Origin: QAMX01 sp003149835
GTDB lineage: Bacteria > Bacillota > Clostridia > Oscillospirales > QAMX01
Direction of reading: 5' to 3'
Assembly: GCA_959600635.1 (NCBI GenBank)
Contig: CAUGMN010000005.1
Coordinates: forward strand, 1-59,301
DNA length: 59,301 bases
A model generated the notes under the pieces. The model made no database searches. It was not told the DNA's origin and worked only from the letters and a program-made list of their open reading frames with translations. The translations under genes and the position numbers were made by a program. Positions 44,159-53,130 of the stretch are shown here, one piece after another (the stretch's first letter is position 1; every line of letters begins with the position of its first letter).

Positions 44159-45318
44159 CCGGGTTGCATTTTCCCATCGAAGGACAGAGCGCCTGCACAG
44201 GCTGCGGCGCCTGCGCGCTGCGCTGTCCAAAAGGCTGTATTGAAATGAATCCCGATGCAGAGGGCTTTTTCTGTCCGGTGATCGACGAGGAAGCGTGTGC
44301 GGACTGCGGCGCCTGCGCGGCGGTTTGTCCGGTCAACCACCGGCCGGAGCTGCCGAAAGCGCCGGAGGCCTATGCGGCGTACAGCCTCGACGAGGCGGTG
44401 CGCCGGGGCAGCTCGTCCGGCGGCGTCTTCACGGAGCTGGCCGCGACGGTGCTGGCTGGGGGCGGTACCGTCGCGGGGGCGGCGCTGGAAACCGACGGCG
44501 TTGTGCGCCATATCGTCGTCGAGGACGAGGCGGGGCTCATGAAGCTACGCGGTTCAAAATATGTGCAGAGCGAGGCGTGGCATGTCTATGCGCCGGTACG
44601 GGCGCTGCTCGAAAGCGGCCGCGCGGTGCTGTTCACGGGAACGCCGTGCCAGGCGGCCGGGCTTGCGGCCTATCTCGGCCGCCCGTACGAGCGGCTCGTG
44701 ATCGCCGACCTGATCTGTCACGGCGCGCCGTCGCCGGCCGTCTGGAAAAGATATCTGGATTTCCGCGCCGGACAAGCCGGCGCGCCGCTGCGCCATGCCG
44801 AGTTTCGCAACAAAGACGCGGGCTGGAAGCGCTACCGCGTCAAGCTGCGCTTTGAAAACGGCCGTGAATACAGCGCCGCGGCGGCGGCCGACCCGTATAT
44901 GCGCGCTTTTCTCAAAAACGCCTCGCTGCGGCCGTCGTGCCACGACTGTTCCTTTAAGGGCGCGCACCGCGCCGCCGACCTGACGCTCGCCGATTTCTGG
45001 GGCGTGGAAAAACTGCAACCGGCGTTGGGGAGCGGCGACGAGGGCGTGTCGCTCGTGCTCGTCCACACGGACAAGGGCGCGCGCCTGCTGAAAGACAGCG
45101 CCGCGCGGCTCTGTCTGGCTGAGACGGAGGCGGCGCCCGCGCTCGCGGAAAACGCTTCCTATCACCGCTCGTCGCCGGTTCACCGCCATCGCCCGCGCTT
45201 CTTCGCCGAGCTGCACCGGCAGCCCTTTGACCGCCTCGCCGGCCGGTATTGCCGGGATGGTTTCGCGCAGCGGCTGCGGGCGCTGGCGGGAAAGGTAAAA
45301 CGCCGGATTTTCCGGTAG
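44155..45318 (+). CDS. Coenzyme F420 hydrogenase/dehydrogenase beta-subunit-like iron-sulfur protein
   Basis: 387 residues from TTG 44155, whose TTGA overlaps the flippase stop. Two 4Fe-4S ferredoxin motifs, 'CTGCGACALRCPKGC' and 'CADCGACAAVCP', precede the FrhB/FdhB domain ('RRGSSSGGVFTELA', 'FTGTPCQAAGLAAYL', 'DLICHGAPSPAVWKRYL', 'LADFWGV'). The same domain pair often occurs beside polysaccharide pyruvyl transferases in Clostridia and Bacteroides. There it is thought to do redox chemistry on sugar precursors using flavin rather than F420. Exact reaction unknown. Confidence 0.88.
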   Translation: MTGLHFPIEGQSACTGCGACALRCPKGCIEMNPDAEGFFCPVIDEEACADCGACAAVCPVNHRPELPKAPEAYAAYSLDEAVRRGSSSGGVFTELAATVLAGGGTVAGAALETDGVVRHIVVEDEAGLMKLRGSKYVQSEAWHVYAPVRALLESGRAVLFTGTPCQAAGLAAYLGRPYERLVIADLICHGAPSPAVWKRYLDFRAGQAGAPLRHAEFRNKDAGWKRYRVKLRFENGREYSAAAAADPYMRAFLKNASLRPSCHDCSFKGAHRAADLTLADFWGVEKLQPALGSGDEGVSLVLVHTDKGARLLKDSAARLCLAETEAAPALAENASYHRSSPVHRHRPRFFAELHRQPFDRLAGRYCRDGFAQRLRALAGKVKRRIFR

Positions 45319-45376
45319 GACGCGCCGACGGCCTGTCCGAGAGAAGCTCTATACGGGCGGAGGGGAGTGCGGAATC

Positions 45377-46093
45377 ATGACGCTCATTCGGGCGATTATG
45401 GAATACAACGCGGACGGATGCCTGCTTTACGCTGAGAATTTTACCGGCGCATACGCGCGAGGGAAAGATCTGGCGGAGGCTGCGGCAAAATTTCCCGACG
45501 AAATTCGCCGCTACCGGCGCTGGCTGGGGGAAGCCGGCGCCGACGGAGAACCCTGTGAGGTACAGGTCGTTGAGAAAAAGGAGAGCCGCCTGCAAGTCTG
45601 CGATGCGGACAGCGACGTGCTGTTTCACAGCGAGCGGGCGCCGCTGAGCCGGGAGGAATACACGGCGCTGAGAGATCTCGCGCTCAGATCCGCGGAGGAT
45701 TTTCAGCGCCTTTACGATTCCATTGCCGATAAAACCCATACCGTATTGTCTCCGCGGAAAACCTTTTACGGCGACGTGCCGCTGACGGCGGAGGCGATGT
45801 ATGCGCACACCCAAAACGTCAACGGCTATTACTTCGGCGAGATCGGCGTCGAGGCGGATAATGGGCCGGACATCGCGGCCTGCCGGAGAGCGGGCTTTGC
45901 GGCGCTGGAAGCGGCGGAAGGTTTTCTCCGCAATCCGGTATGGGACGGGAGCTGGGGCGAGCAGTGGACGCTGCGCAAGCTCTGCCGCCGTTTCGTCTGG
46001 CACGACCGTATCCACGCCCGGACGATGTACCGGATGGCGTCGAGACTCTGCGGCGCGGCCAAACCTGCCGATCCGTTCTGTTTTTCGCTCTGA
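45377..46093 (+). CDS. DinB-like putative metal-binding protein
   Basis: 238 residues; GGAGGGGAG before ATG 45377. The C-terminal 130 residues have DinB/YfiT-fold features: a helix with His144 ('MYAHTQNVNGYYFG') and a last helix 'WTLRKLCRRFVWHDRIHART' with His209 and His213 (HxxxH). These would complete a three-His metal site. The first 100 residues are a small alpha/beta domain I do not recognise. DinB-fold enzymes include thiol-dependent S-transferases. Function here unknown. Confidence 0.7.
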   Translation: MTLIRAIMEYNADGCLLYAENFTGAYARGKDLAEAAAKFPDEIRRYRRWLGEAGADGEPCEVQVVEKKESRLQVCDADSDVLFHSERAPLSREEYTALRDLALRSAEDFQRLYDSIADKTHTVLSPRKTFYGDVPLTAEAMYAHTQNVNGYYFGEIGVEADNGPDIAACRRAGFAALEAAEGFLRNPVWDGSWGEQWTLRKLCRRFVWHDRIHARTMYRMASRLCGAAKPADPFCFSL

Positions 46094-46172
46094 ATGCGGG
46101 AAAAATCAGGCGTTTTCGGAGTCCGCGACCGTCAAGGCGACGGGCCGGAGAGGGAAATAAGGAGGAAGGATC

Positions 46173-46925
46173 ATGCAATATGCGGACAATCCCTATTCGG
46201 ACCGGGAGCGGCGCTATGCGCTCCCGACGGATGTTTCCATGTATAATGTGCGCGGCGCTTTTTATCCGGCCGCGATTCAGCGCATGGCGGTCGGGATGAT
46301 TGAAAACCATCTGGAAAAGCTGGGCATGGACGCGCCGCGGCTGGTTCGGGAATACGGCGTGTCGTGGGTGCTGCTCTCTTTCAGCGCCGAGCTGCGCCGG
46401 CCCCTTCGGCCGGCTGAAGCGTATACGGCGAGGACGTGGCATACCCGCGCCAAGCCGCCGATCTTTCGCCGCGATTTTGTGATCTGCGACGCGGCGGAGC
46501 AGGTGACGGCGGTCGGCGCGACCTTTTCGACGCTGCTCGACGTCAAAAAGCGCCGGATCTGTACCGACAGGGCGCTGCTCGGCCGCTTTTGCCTGCCGGA
46601 CGGCGAGGAACTGCTCGACGCGGATCACCGCTTTTCCGCTGACGCGGCATTTCGCGAGGTGGAGCGGCGGCGCGTGCGGCCGAGCTGGCTCGACGGGGTT
46701 GGGCACGTGAACAACCTCCGCTATGCCGAGCTCGCCTATGACGCGCTCGACGAGGGCGAGCGGCTTCGGGCCGACGCGCTGCGGCGCATGGACGTGTGGT
46801 TCCGCACCGAGCTGACCGATGGGACGGAATTTTCAATGGAGAAAGCGGCAGAGGGCGAAGCGCTGCTGTTGCGGGGCGTGATCCAGCCGTCCGGCCAGCC
46901 GGCCTTTGTCGTCCGGCTGGCGTAA
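46173..46925 (+). CDS. Acyl-ACP thioesterase
   Basis: 250 residues, AGGAGGAAG site. Double hot-dog fold of the FatA/FatB type: an N-terminal domain with 'GVSWVLLSFSAELRRPLRP', and the C-terminal repeat with 'SWLDGVGHVNNLRYAELAYD', holding the conserved Asn and His region of the family. It releases free fatty acids from acyl carrier protein, common in gut Clostridia. Confidence 0.82.
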   Translation: MQYADNPYSDRERRYALPTDVSMYNVRGAFYPAAIQRMAVGMIENHLEKLGMDAPRLVREYGVSWVLLSFSAELRRPLRPAEAYTARTWHTRAKPPIFRRDFVICDAAEQVTAVGATFSTLLDVKKRRICTDRALLGRFCLPDGEELLDADHRFSADAAFREVERRRVRPSWLDGVGHVNNLRYAELAYDALDEGERLRADALRRMDVWFRTELTDGTEFSMEKAAEGEALLLRGVIQPSGQPAFVVRLA

Positions 46926-47125
46926 TGACGCCGTTTGGCAAATGAGCCGGTTTCTCCTCCGCACACAGGCACTGTCAACGATGGAATGCACGTAGAGAAG
47001 CAATGCTTTTCCTTTTTTGATTTACAGGGCTCCATCAGAAAAGACAACGCCGGTTCACGAGGGATCAGGGATATATCAACAATGAGCAAAGCTTAAAAAA
47101 ATGATACAGATTGGGGAAGACAAGG

Positions 47126-47941
47126 ATGAAAGATATTTTGACAGCGCCTTTTGTGCAGGAAATGTGCGATACAACGGCGAATATGTACCGATTCGGCTGG
47201 GATGAGAGAAATGGCGGCAATATCAGCTATCTGCTGGATACGGAAACGGTCGCCGAATATCTTGACCTGAATCAGGTAGTGAGGACCATCCCGACCGGAT
47301 TTGAGGCAAAAGCGCTGATCGGGAAAATCTTTATTGTAACCGGTACGGGCAAATATTTTAAAAATATCAGGGTCGATCCTGAAAACTGTCTCGGTATCAT
47401 CCGGGTGGCGGAGGACGGCACAACCGCCGAGCTCCTTTGGGGATATTCAGACGGGGGAACGTTTACCAGCGAGCTGCCCGCGCATCTGATGAGCCATATG
47501 GCGAGGTTAGCGGTTGATCCGCAGAACAGAGTGGTGCTGCATAGTCATCCGACCAATACGCTGGCGATGAATTATATACACGAGCTGGACGAAAAAAAGT
47601 TTACTCATACATTATGGGAAATGTGTACGGAATGTATCGCCGTATTCCCTGACGGCGTAGGGGTTTTGCCGTGGATGCTCTGCGGAACAAACGAGATCGG
47701 ACAGGCGACGGCGGAAAAAATGCGCGAGTTCAGGCTGGTGATCTGGGGGATGCACGGTATCTATGGCGCGGGCAGAACCATGGACGAGGCCTTCGGTTTG
47801 ATTGAAACCGTAGAAAAGGCGGCGCAAATCTATATGCTCACCGCCCATCTGCCGCGGGTGAATACGATTCAGGACGCCCAAATGCAGCAGCTTGCTGAAT
47901 TTTTCCATGTGGATTACCGGAAAGACTTTTTGAATCTCTGA
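47126..47941 (+). CDS. rhaD: Rhamnulose-1-phosphate aldolase
   Basis: 271 residues from ATG 47126 (a TTG at 47111 is in frame but unneeded). It splits L-rhamnulose 1-phosphate into dihydroxyacetone phosphate and L-lactaldehyde. Zinc ligands His139 and His141 ('LHSHPTNT') and His210 ('WGMHGIYG') and the catalytic Glu116 ('SELPAHL') fall almost exactly at the E. coli positions 141, 143, 212 and 117. No rhamnose kinase, isomerase or transporter is adjacent. Base composition is more AT-rich than its surroundings, so the gene may have been acquired alone. Confidence 0.93.
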   Translation: MKDILTAPFVQEMCDTTANMYRFGWDERNGGNISYLLDTETVAEYLDLNQVVRTIPTGFEAKALIGKIFIVTGTGKYFKNIRVDPENCLGIIRVAEDGTTAELLWGYSDGGTFTSELPAHLMSHMARLAVDPQNRVVLHSHPTNTLAMNYIHELDEKKFTHTLWEMCTECIAVFPDGVGVLPWMLCGTNEIGQATAEKMREFRLVIWGMHGIYGAGRTMDEAFGLIETVEKAAQIYMLTAHLPRVNTIQDAQMQQLAEFFHVDYRKDFLNL

Positions 47942-48004
47942 GCGTGAGAAAAAGCCTGTATGGCCAACTGAACCGCGCCGCCGCGCGGCCAAGCGGACAG
48001 ATAT

Positions 48005-48058
48005 AAAAAAACCATTTTCATGACTTGCGCCCTGCCATACGGCAGGGCGCAAGTCATG
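48005..48058 (-). terminator. 18-bp perfect hairpin between convergent genes
   Basis: CATGACTTGCGCCCTGCC pairs perfectly with 48041-48058 around the loop ATAC. On the minus strand a run of seven T begins 7 bases after the stem; on the plus strand there is none. It probably ends the minus-strand exporter operon and may slow rhaD transcription too. Confidence 0.7.
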
Positions 48059-48080
48059 AGGCCGAAAATACGGGCGATGG

Positions 48081-48761
48081 CTATGCCTCGGAGCAGAGAA
48101 AACCGTCGCGCATGGTCAGCATGACGTCGCAGCTCCGTCCGATTTCGGAGGAATGGGTGATGATGATACAGATGCGCTGCTGCTCGTGGGCGAGGCGGTT
48201 GATGATATCGATGATGTTGCGGCTGTTCTCGTTGTCGAGGTTGCCCGTCGGTTCGTCGGCGAGGATGACCGCCGGAGACGGGGCCAGCGCCCGCGCAATG
48301 GCAACGCGCTGCTGCTCGCCGCCGGACAGCTTGGTGCTCCGCTTCGCGCCCAACGCCTCGCTCAGCCCCACCTCGGCGAGCAGCTCGTTGGCGCGCTTCT
48401 TTTTGTCGCCCGCATAGCCGCACAGCTCTAAGCTCAGCTCGACGTTTTCGCGCGCCGTGAGCTGTGGCAGCAGGTAGAACGACTGAAAGATCATGCCGAT
48501 GTTGTCGCGGCGGTATTTGTGGCGGTCCAGCTCGGCGACGCTCGCGCCGTTGAAGAGTACCTCGCCTTTCCATGGGACGTCCAGACCGGCCATCACCGAC
48601 ATCAGCGTCGTCTTCCCGGAGCCGGAACGCCCCATGATCGCGTAGCTTTTCCCCGGCGTGAACCGATAGTTCGCCTCCTTCACCGCCTCCACGTATCCCG
48701 CCGGCGACGGGTATCGGTAGCCCAGTCCACGTATCTCCAAGACTGTCTGATTTGCGTCCAT
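48081..48761 (-). CDS. ABC transporter ATPase (LolD/MacB type)
   Basis: 226 residues from ATG 48761 behind GGACGGAG; an upstream in-frame ATG (48818) overlaps the previous stop but has no ribosome site. Walker A 'GRSGSGKTT', Q-loop 'IFQSFYLLPQ', signature 'LSGGEQQR', Walker B 'VILADEPTGNLD' and 'ITHSSEIG'. The sequence after Walker B is that of ATPases paired with FtsX-type permeases. Last gene of the minus-strand operon, energising the two permeases upstream. Confidence 0.93.
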   Translation of the reverse strand: MDANQTVLEIRGLGYRYPSPAGYVEAVKEANYRFTPGKSYAIMGRSGSGKTTLMSVMAGLDVPWKGEVLFNGASVAELDRHKYRRDNIGMIFQSFYLLPQLTARENVELSLELCGYAGDKKKRANELLAEVGLSEALGAKRSTKLSGGEQQRVAIARALAPSPAVILADEPTGNLDNENSRNIIDIINRLAHEQQRICIIITHSSEIGRSCDVMLTMRDGFLCSEA

Positions 48762-48814
48762 ATGCTCCGTCCATTCCTTTCCGCTCCGCGCCGAATGCGC
48801 GAAGTCCAGCGTAA

Positions 48815-49648
48815 TCATGACTTTGAATCGAGTTTTTCCAGAGAAAAAACGTTGAAATCCAGCCCTTTTTCTGCGGCATACGCGACAAAAGCCTCGTAGC
48901 TGCCGCTGATTTCGTATTCCGCTGAATCAAGCGGCACAACGGTTTCCAGACCGACCTCCGGAAGCAGCGATTGGCAGATCAGTCGGTAGTCGTCAAAGCT
49001 GACGACGGCGGTTTTGGCATCCGCAGCCTCCCAGCCGAAGTCGAGCACGCCGGCAGCCGTGATGCGTTCGCTGTACGGAAAGTCCTCCTCCAAGCTCGTT
49101 TCACCGAGGGCGTTCACGGACAGCCACATCGTCCCGATGGTTCCAAGCGGGACGCAGTCAATGTAGCGGTGCGCGGAGCCGCTGATCAGCGCGCCGCCTT
49201 TTTTCCACTCATCCTCGGCGATACCTGCCGCCTCCGTCAGAGCGGGCGACAGCCACGCGTACGGCCGGCGGGCCGTCAGCTCGCGGCCGTTGGAGAGACG
49301 CCACTGGATATCGCCGCTATAACCGTAAGGGAGGCCGAACACCGGCTCCTGTTCGTAAAGGAACGCGTCGTCGCTGTATGCGACGAGGCGGTAGCCGGTG
49401 GCGGGATCCCCCTCGCGGATCACCTCAGCGCTGAACAGATTCATGCTGCCGGTCATGCGAAAGGCGGTGACGGCCGGATAATCGGCCAGGAGTTGCGCCG
49501 TATATTCGTCGAGAATTTTGGGCGAATCGTGCGTACGCTGCGTGAGGCGAATCGTACAGACGGTTTCCCCTGAGCCGCCTGCACAGGCGGCGAGCGGCAC
49601 AAGCATGAGCAGCAGCGCCGCGAGCCGGAAAAAACGTTTGACGTTCAT
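48815..49648 (-). CDS. Lipoprotein of the exporter-like operon
   Basis: 277 residues from ATG 49648, overlapping the upstream permease stop (ATGA), with GGGAGGA in that gene. Lipoprotein signal ending LAAC (Cys22). The body, about 250 residues, is rich in aromatic and acidic residues and matches nothing I know. Its place between permease and ATPase genes suggests an extracellular partner of the transporter, for example a substrate chaperone or sensor. Confidence 0.85.
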   Translation of the reverse strand: MNVKRFFRLAALLLMLVPLAACAGGSGETVCTIRLTQRTHDSPKILDEYTAQLLADYPAVTAFRMTGSMNLFSAEVIREGDPATGYRLVAYSDDAFLYEQEPVFGLPYGYSGDIQWRLSNGRELTARRPYAWLSPALTEAAGIAEDEWKKGGALISGSAHRYIDCVPLGTIGTMWLSVNALGETSLEEDFPYSERITAAGVLDFGWEAADAKTAVVSFDDYRLICQSLLPEVGLETVVPLDSAEYEISGSYEAFVAYAAEKGLDFNVFSLEKLDSKS

Positions 49649-51096
49649 ACGCCGTCCTCCCCTCCGCTCAGTATTTCCATCGGCTCCGTGCGCATGATGC
49701 GCGTCCAGCACAGCAGCAGCGCGACGCCGGTTACGGCGAGGCCGCCGCCGAGAACGCAGAGTAAAATCGCGGAGTCGCCGCCGCCGTTCAGGTGGATTTC
49801 GATGGCGGCGCTGTCCGCTGCGTCCTGTTCGCCAAGCAGGGTGAACGCCTGCTGTCCGGCCTCCGGTTCCGTTTCGGCCGCGACGCTGCGGTTCAGATAG
49901 GACACAAAGCCTCTGCCGCCGGCCGAACCGATCAAAAAGCCGACGACGAGCGCGCAGAGGACGATCACACCCAGCTCCGCGGCCAGAGCGGCGAGCACCT
50001 TGGCCGGACGGCTGCCGAGCGCGCGGAGAATCCCGATTTCTTTGGCGCGGTTGGCCGTAAAATTGACGATCAGCAGGAAAAAGATCAGCAGACCGGCGGT
50101 CAGGATCACGGCGGTAAAGACTGCGGTGACGGTCGTCAGATCGTCGAGCCGCGCTGTCAGCTGTTTATACACCTTGTCGTTGGCGGTAAGCTTGAATTTG
50201 CCGAGATCAAAACCGCTGTCTGCCGTCTCCTGAATAAAAGCCGCGGCCGTGTCGCCGCGGTAGAGCAGCAAATCGGCGCGCTCGAAGGTGAAATTGTCGT
50301 CGTAATGCTCGTAGCGGATCGGATAGTTGGCGTCGCTTGTACCCGAACGGTCTGCGATCTGCGGGAACAGGTACCACATGTTGGCGTCGAGAGAGGTGAA
50401 GGCAAGCCGCGCCTCCTCCCCGTCGCTGTCATAGAGACCGCAGACGGTCATGGAGCAGAAATAGTTTTCGCGGTGCAGCGTAACGGTGTCGCCGACGGAG
50501 AGCCCATGCGCTCCGGCGTAGGCTGACGGAATCAGAATGTCGTCGGCGTATCCCGTTTCCGGCGTTGCGCGGCGCGGAAAGCGGCCCGCGCTGAGCCGGA
50601 AGGTCGCGTCGGCAAAGGCGTCGTAAAGCGGCACCGAGGAAGAGGCGATGACAGTGAGCGGCGCGCCTAACAAATTTGGCGAGAGAATTTCCGGCGCCTG
50701 CGAGGCGCCGGCCTGTTCGTAAAGCGCCGCAACGTCCGCCTGCGCGTCTACCACGCCGCCAATTTCAGCGCCGTACAGCGCGGGAATGTGGACGCCGCAG
50801 TCCTTGACATAGGGGGAACGCAGCAGCGTCTGTACGTCGGCAATGGTCACGTTGGGGTTGGCCTCCTGCATTGCCCCGCCTTCTTCGTTTGTCTTGGCCT
50901 CGGCGGCGCGCGGCTGAACCGTTACCGTGACCGGCGTTTTCAGCCGGATCCGCTCGGCCTCCGAGGCTGTGGAACGGGCGGAGATCAAGCCGACGACCGC
51001 AGCCGCAGAGAGCAGAAAAAGCACGGCGAACAGCGCCAACGAGCGGAATTTCATGCGCCAGAGGTTTCGCAGGGCGTATTTCAGCAGCGCTTTCAT
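49645..51096 (-). CDS. FtsX-type ABC permease 2
   Basis: 483 residues. One N-terminal membrane helix ('LALFAVLFLLSAAAVVGLI'), a large extracellular domain of about 280 residues, then three C-terminal helices including 'FTAVILTAGLLIFFLLIVNF' followed by 'NRAKEIGILRALGSRPAKVL', the coupling region of MacB/FtsX permeases. Start and stop both overlap neighbours by 4 bases. Such permeases act as mechanotransmitters rather than classic pores. Confidence 0.92.
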   Translation of the reverse strand: MKALLKYALRNLWRMKFRSLALFAVLFLLSAAAVVGLISARSTASEAERIRLKTPVTVTVQPRAAEAKTNEEGGAMQEANPNVTIADVQTLLRSPYVKDCGVHIPALYGAEIGGVVDAQADVAALYEQAGASQAPEILSPNLLGAPLTVIASSSVPLYDAFADATFRLSAGRFPRRATPETGYADDILIPSAYAGAHGLSVGDTVTLHRENYFCSMTVCGLYDSDGEEARLAFTSLDANMWYLFPQIADRSGTSDANYPIRYEHYDDNFTFERADLLLYRGDTAAAFIQETADSGFDLGKFKLTANDKVYKQLTARLDDLTTVTAVFTAVILTAGLLIFFLLIVNFTANRAKEIGILRALGSRPAKVLAALAAELGVIVLCALVVGFLIGSAGGRGFVSYLNRSVAAETEPEAGQQAFTLLGEQDAADSAAIEIHLNGGGDSAILLCVLGGGLAVTGVALLLCWTRIMRTEPMEILSGGEDGV

Positions 51097-52505
51097 TTTT
51101 TACCGGCTCCTTTCAACAGCGTCATCGCGTCCAGATGCGCCGTCTGCGCCGCGGCGGCGAGACTGCCGCAGCAGACCGCGGCGAACAGCAGCGCCGCCGT
51201 TTTCAGAACAGAGGCGCGCGACAGCAGCTCCATACCGCTTCGCCTTGCCGCCGCGACGACGGGCATCGCGCCGGTCAGAACGGTGGAATCGGCGGTGTTT
51301 TCGATCTGCGCCGCCATTCGGCTCTCCATAAGCCATGTTTGCACGCCGCCGCCGAAGAGCTGCGCCGCGCCGGCCGCAAGCGCGAGCGCGGCCAGAAGCG
51401 CGACGAGAGCGATCAGCAGGTTTTCTACAAAAAACTGTGCGGAAATCCGGTTGTTTTTCAGGCCGAGCGCGCAGAGAATCCCCGTCTCGCTCATGCGTTC
51501 CCGGCGGTTCTGCCAGCAGAGAATCAGCGTCAGGCAGAACAGGACGACAGTGAGCGCGGCGACGGTCATGTAGGTGAAGGAAGCGATCCGCGACACGGCG
51601 ATCGCCTGGGAATCCGGCGTGACCTTGGTCAGCGACGTGTCGGCGAGAAAAAAGTCTTCCAGCCGTGCCGCCAGATTGTCCGCGGCCGCGTCGCTTGTCA
51701 GCCGCAGGTGCAGCGTTGTGACCGGCAGGGAGAGGCGCAGCTGCGGCTGGTCTTCGTTCATGAGGCGGAAGAATTCCGCCGCAGTCTGTACGGGCAGATA
51801 AATGACGTTCTGCGGGACGGAATAGTCCCAGACAGCGCTTTTGTTTTCGATCTGAGAGCGGAACAGGCCGACGACGGTGAGATTCAGCATCGGCCTTGTC
51901 TCCATGTCGCTTTCCTGCTGGTCATACGGGATGCGGATGCCGACGATATCGCCGAGAGCGATGTGGTTGGCCTCGGCGACCTCGTCGGACAAAAGCGCGG
52001 TATAAGCGCGCGTGCCGTTGTCTTCGGCGGTCAGCTCGCGCCCCTCGGTGACGACGTAGGCGCCGGAGAAAAAGTCTTCGTCGGTTTCACAGGCGTCGAT
52101 ACCGATCATTCGGAACGGCGCGGCGTTGTAGTAGCCGTCAATCTCGGCGAACAGGATTTTTTTCTCGCCGCTCGTCCGCTTGACGCCGGTGAGCAGCGCG
52201 CCGTTGCGGTAAATATAAGCGGGATGCTCGGCGCGCGTCAGCGTGTCGCTGACGACGCCGAAGCCTTCGTCAAGCCGCAGGGCGATTTCACCCGGTATGG
52301 CGCCGCCGCCTTTGAGCGCACAGGCGTAGGTACCCTCCAACGGCCCCATGGCCGCTGAGATCAACCGGCCGCAGCATTCCGAGACGATAAAGGCAATCGT
52401 CAGCAGGCATGCGGACGCCGCGAGCACGAGAAACAGCCGCAGGCTGCGCCGGCGCAGCCGGACCACATTTTTTGCCGCGTGGGAAACGACGGAATAGCCC
52501 TTCAA
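51093..52505 (-). CDS. FtsX-type ABC permease 1
   Basis: 470 residues. The likely start is TTG 52505: GGAGG stands 7 bases upstream and the TTGA overlaps the previous stop; the longer ATG at 52550 lacks a site. Same plan as its partner: N-terminal helix ('FLVLAASACLLTIAFIVS'), large extracellular domain, three C-terminal helices with 'MSETGILCALGLKNNRISAQ'. The two permeases probably form a heterodimer; their outer domains differ strongly. Confidence 0.9.
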   Translation of the reverse strand: MKGYSVVSHAAKNVVRLRRRSLRLFLVLAASACLLTIAFIVSECCGRLISAAMGPLEGTYACALKGGGAIPGEIALRLDEGFGVVSDTLTRAEHPAYIYRNGALLTGVKRTSGEKKILFAEIDGYYNAAPFRMIGIDACETDEDFFSGAYVVTEGRELTAEDNGTRAYTALLSDEVAEANHIALGDIVGIRIPYDQQESDMETRPMLNLTVVGLFRSQIENKSAVWDYSVPQNVIYLPVQTAAEFFRLMNEDQPQLRLSLPVTTLHLRLTSDAAADNLAARLEDFFLADTSLTKVTPDSQAIAVSRIASFTYMTVAALTVVLFCLTLILCWQNRRERMSETGILCALGLKNNRISAQFFVENLLIALVALLAALALAAGAAQLFGGGVQTWLMESRMAAQIENTADSTVLTGAMPVVAAARRSGMELLSRASVLKTAALLFAAVCCGSLAAAAQTAHLDAMTLLKGAGKK

Positions 52506-53023
52506 TTCGTTTCCTCCTCTCCGATATGGGCGAGATAGCGTTGGCCGCACTGCTCCATACAGTCGGGGTCCATACAGTCGTATTGGTTATGCATACAGCG
52601 GATCAGCATGGAATGATAGCGCTGATTGCAAACCGCACAAAAACGGCTGGCGGGATGGTAATAGCCGTATATTTGGTTTCTCGAAGGCTCTATGAAGTAG
52701 CTGCCGAACGAGTGCTTTTCGATGACCGGTCCCTGGTCGCACTGGGCATTGGAACAGAGTTTCAGATGATACTCGTCCTTAGAATAGATCGGCGACTTCC
52801 ACGCTGCGGCCGGATAGACCATGTAGTACGAATGCTCGCACTGGTCAGCCTGATTGCGGAAAGCGCCCGGCGGCGTCAGAAACACGCCTTCAACCTCGAA
52901 AATGTCGTCGCTTTCTTCCGCTTTTGCCCATGGGCGGAAGCAGACGAGCGCTGCTGCGGCGAGCAGCAGCACAACCACAAGCAGATACGGCAGAATTCTT
53001 TTTTTCCTCTCTGCATTGCGCAT
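52502..53023 (-). CDS. Cys/His-rich membrane-anchored protein
   Basis: 173 residues, AAAGGAGG site. A basic N-terminus and one membrane helix ('ILPYLLVVVLLLAAAALV') place the rest outside. The outer part has about 12 Cys in pairs (CxxxxC, CxxC, CxxxxC) with interspersed His, notably 'FCAVCNQRYHSMLIRCMHNQ' and 'DCMDPDCMEQC', suggesting zinc binding or disulfides. First gene of the five-gene exporter-like operon; I recognise no family. Confidence 0.8.
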   Translation of the reverse strand: MRNAERKKRILPYLLVVVLLLAAAALVCFRPWAKAEESDDIFEVEGVFLTPPGAFRNQADQCEHSYYMVYPAAAWKSPIYSKDEYHLKLCSNAQCDQGPVIEKHSFGSYFIEPSRNQIYGYYHPASRFCAVCNQRYHSMLIRCMHNQYDCMDPDCMEQCGQRYLAHIGEEETN

Positions 53024-53130
53024 GAACGCGCCTCCTTTCTAATGCCGGACCAAAAGCGCTTGGCTGAGAACCGCGGCTGTCCCGCATGGCTCCGGCCGAA
53101 GGGCATTGTCGCAGCCGTGTCGGCCGGCTT

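Noticed and set aside
47941..48081. Mirror-image peptide starts (MRPA-V/I-Q-G-A-S-H) on both strands as a duplicated gene start
   Set aside because: They arise because the 18-bp terminator stem reads alike on both strands.
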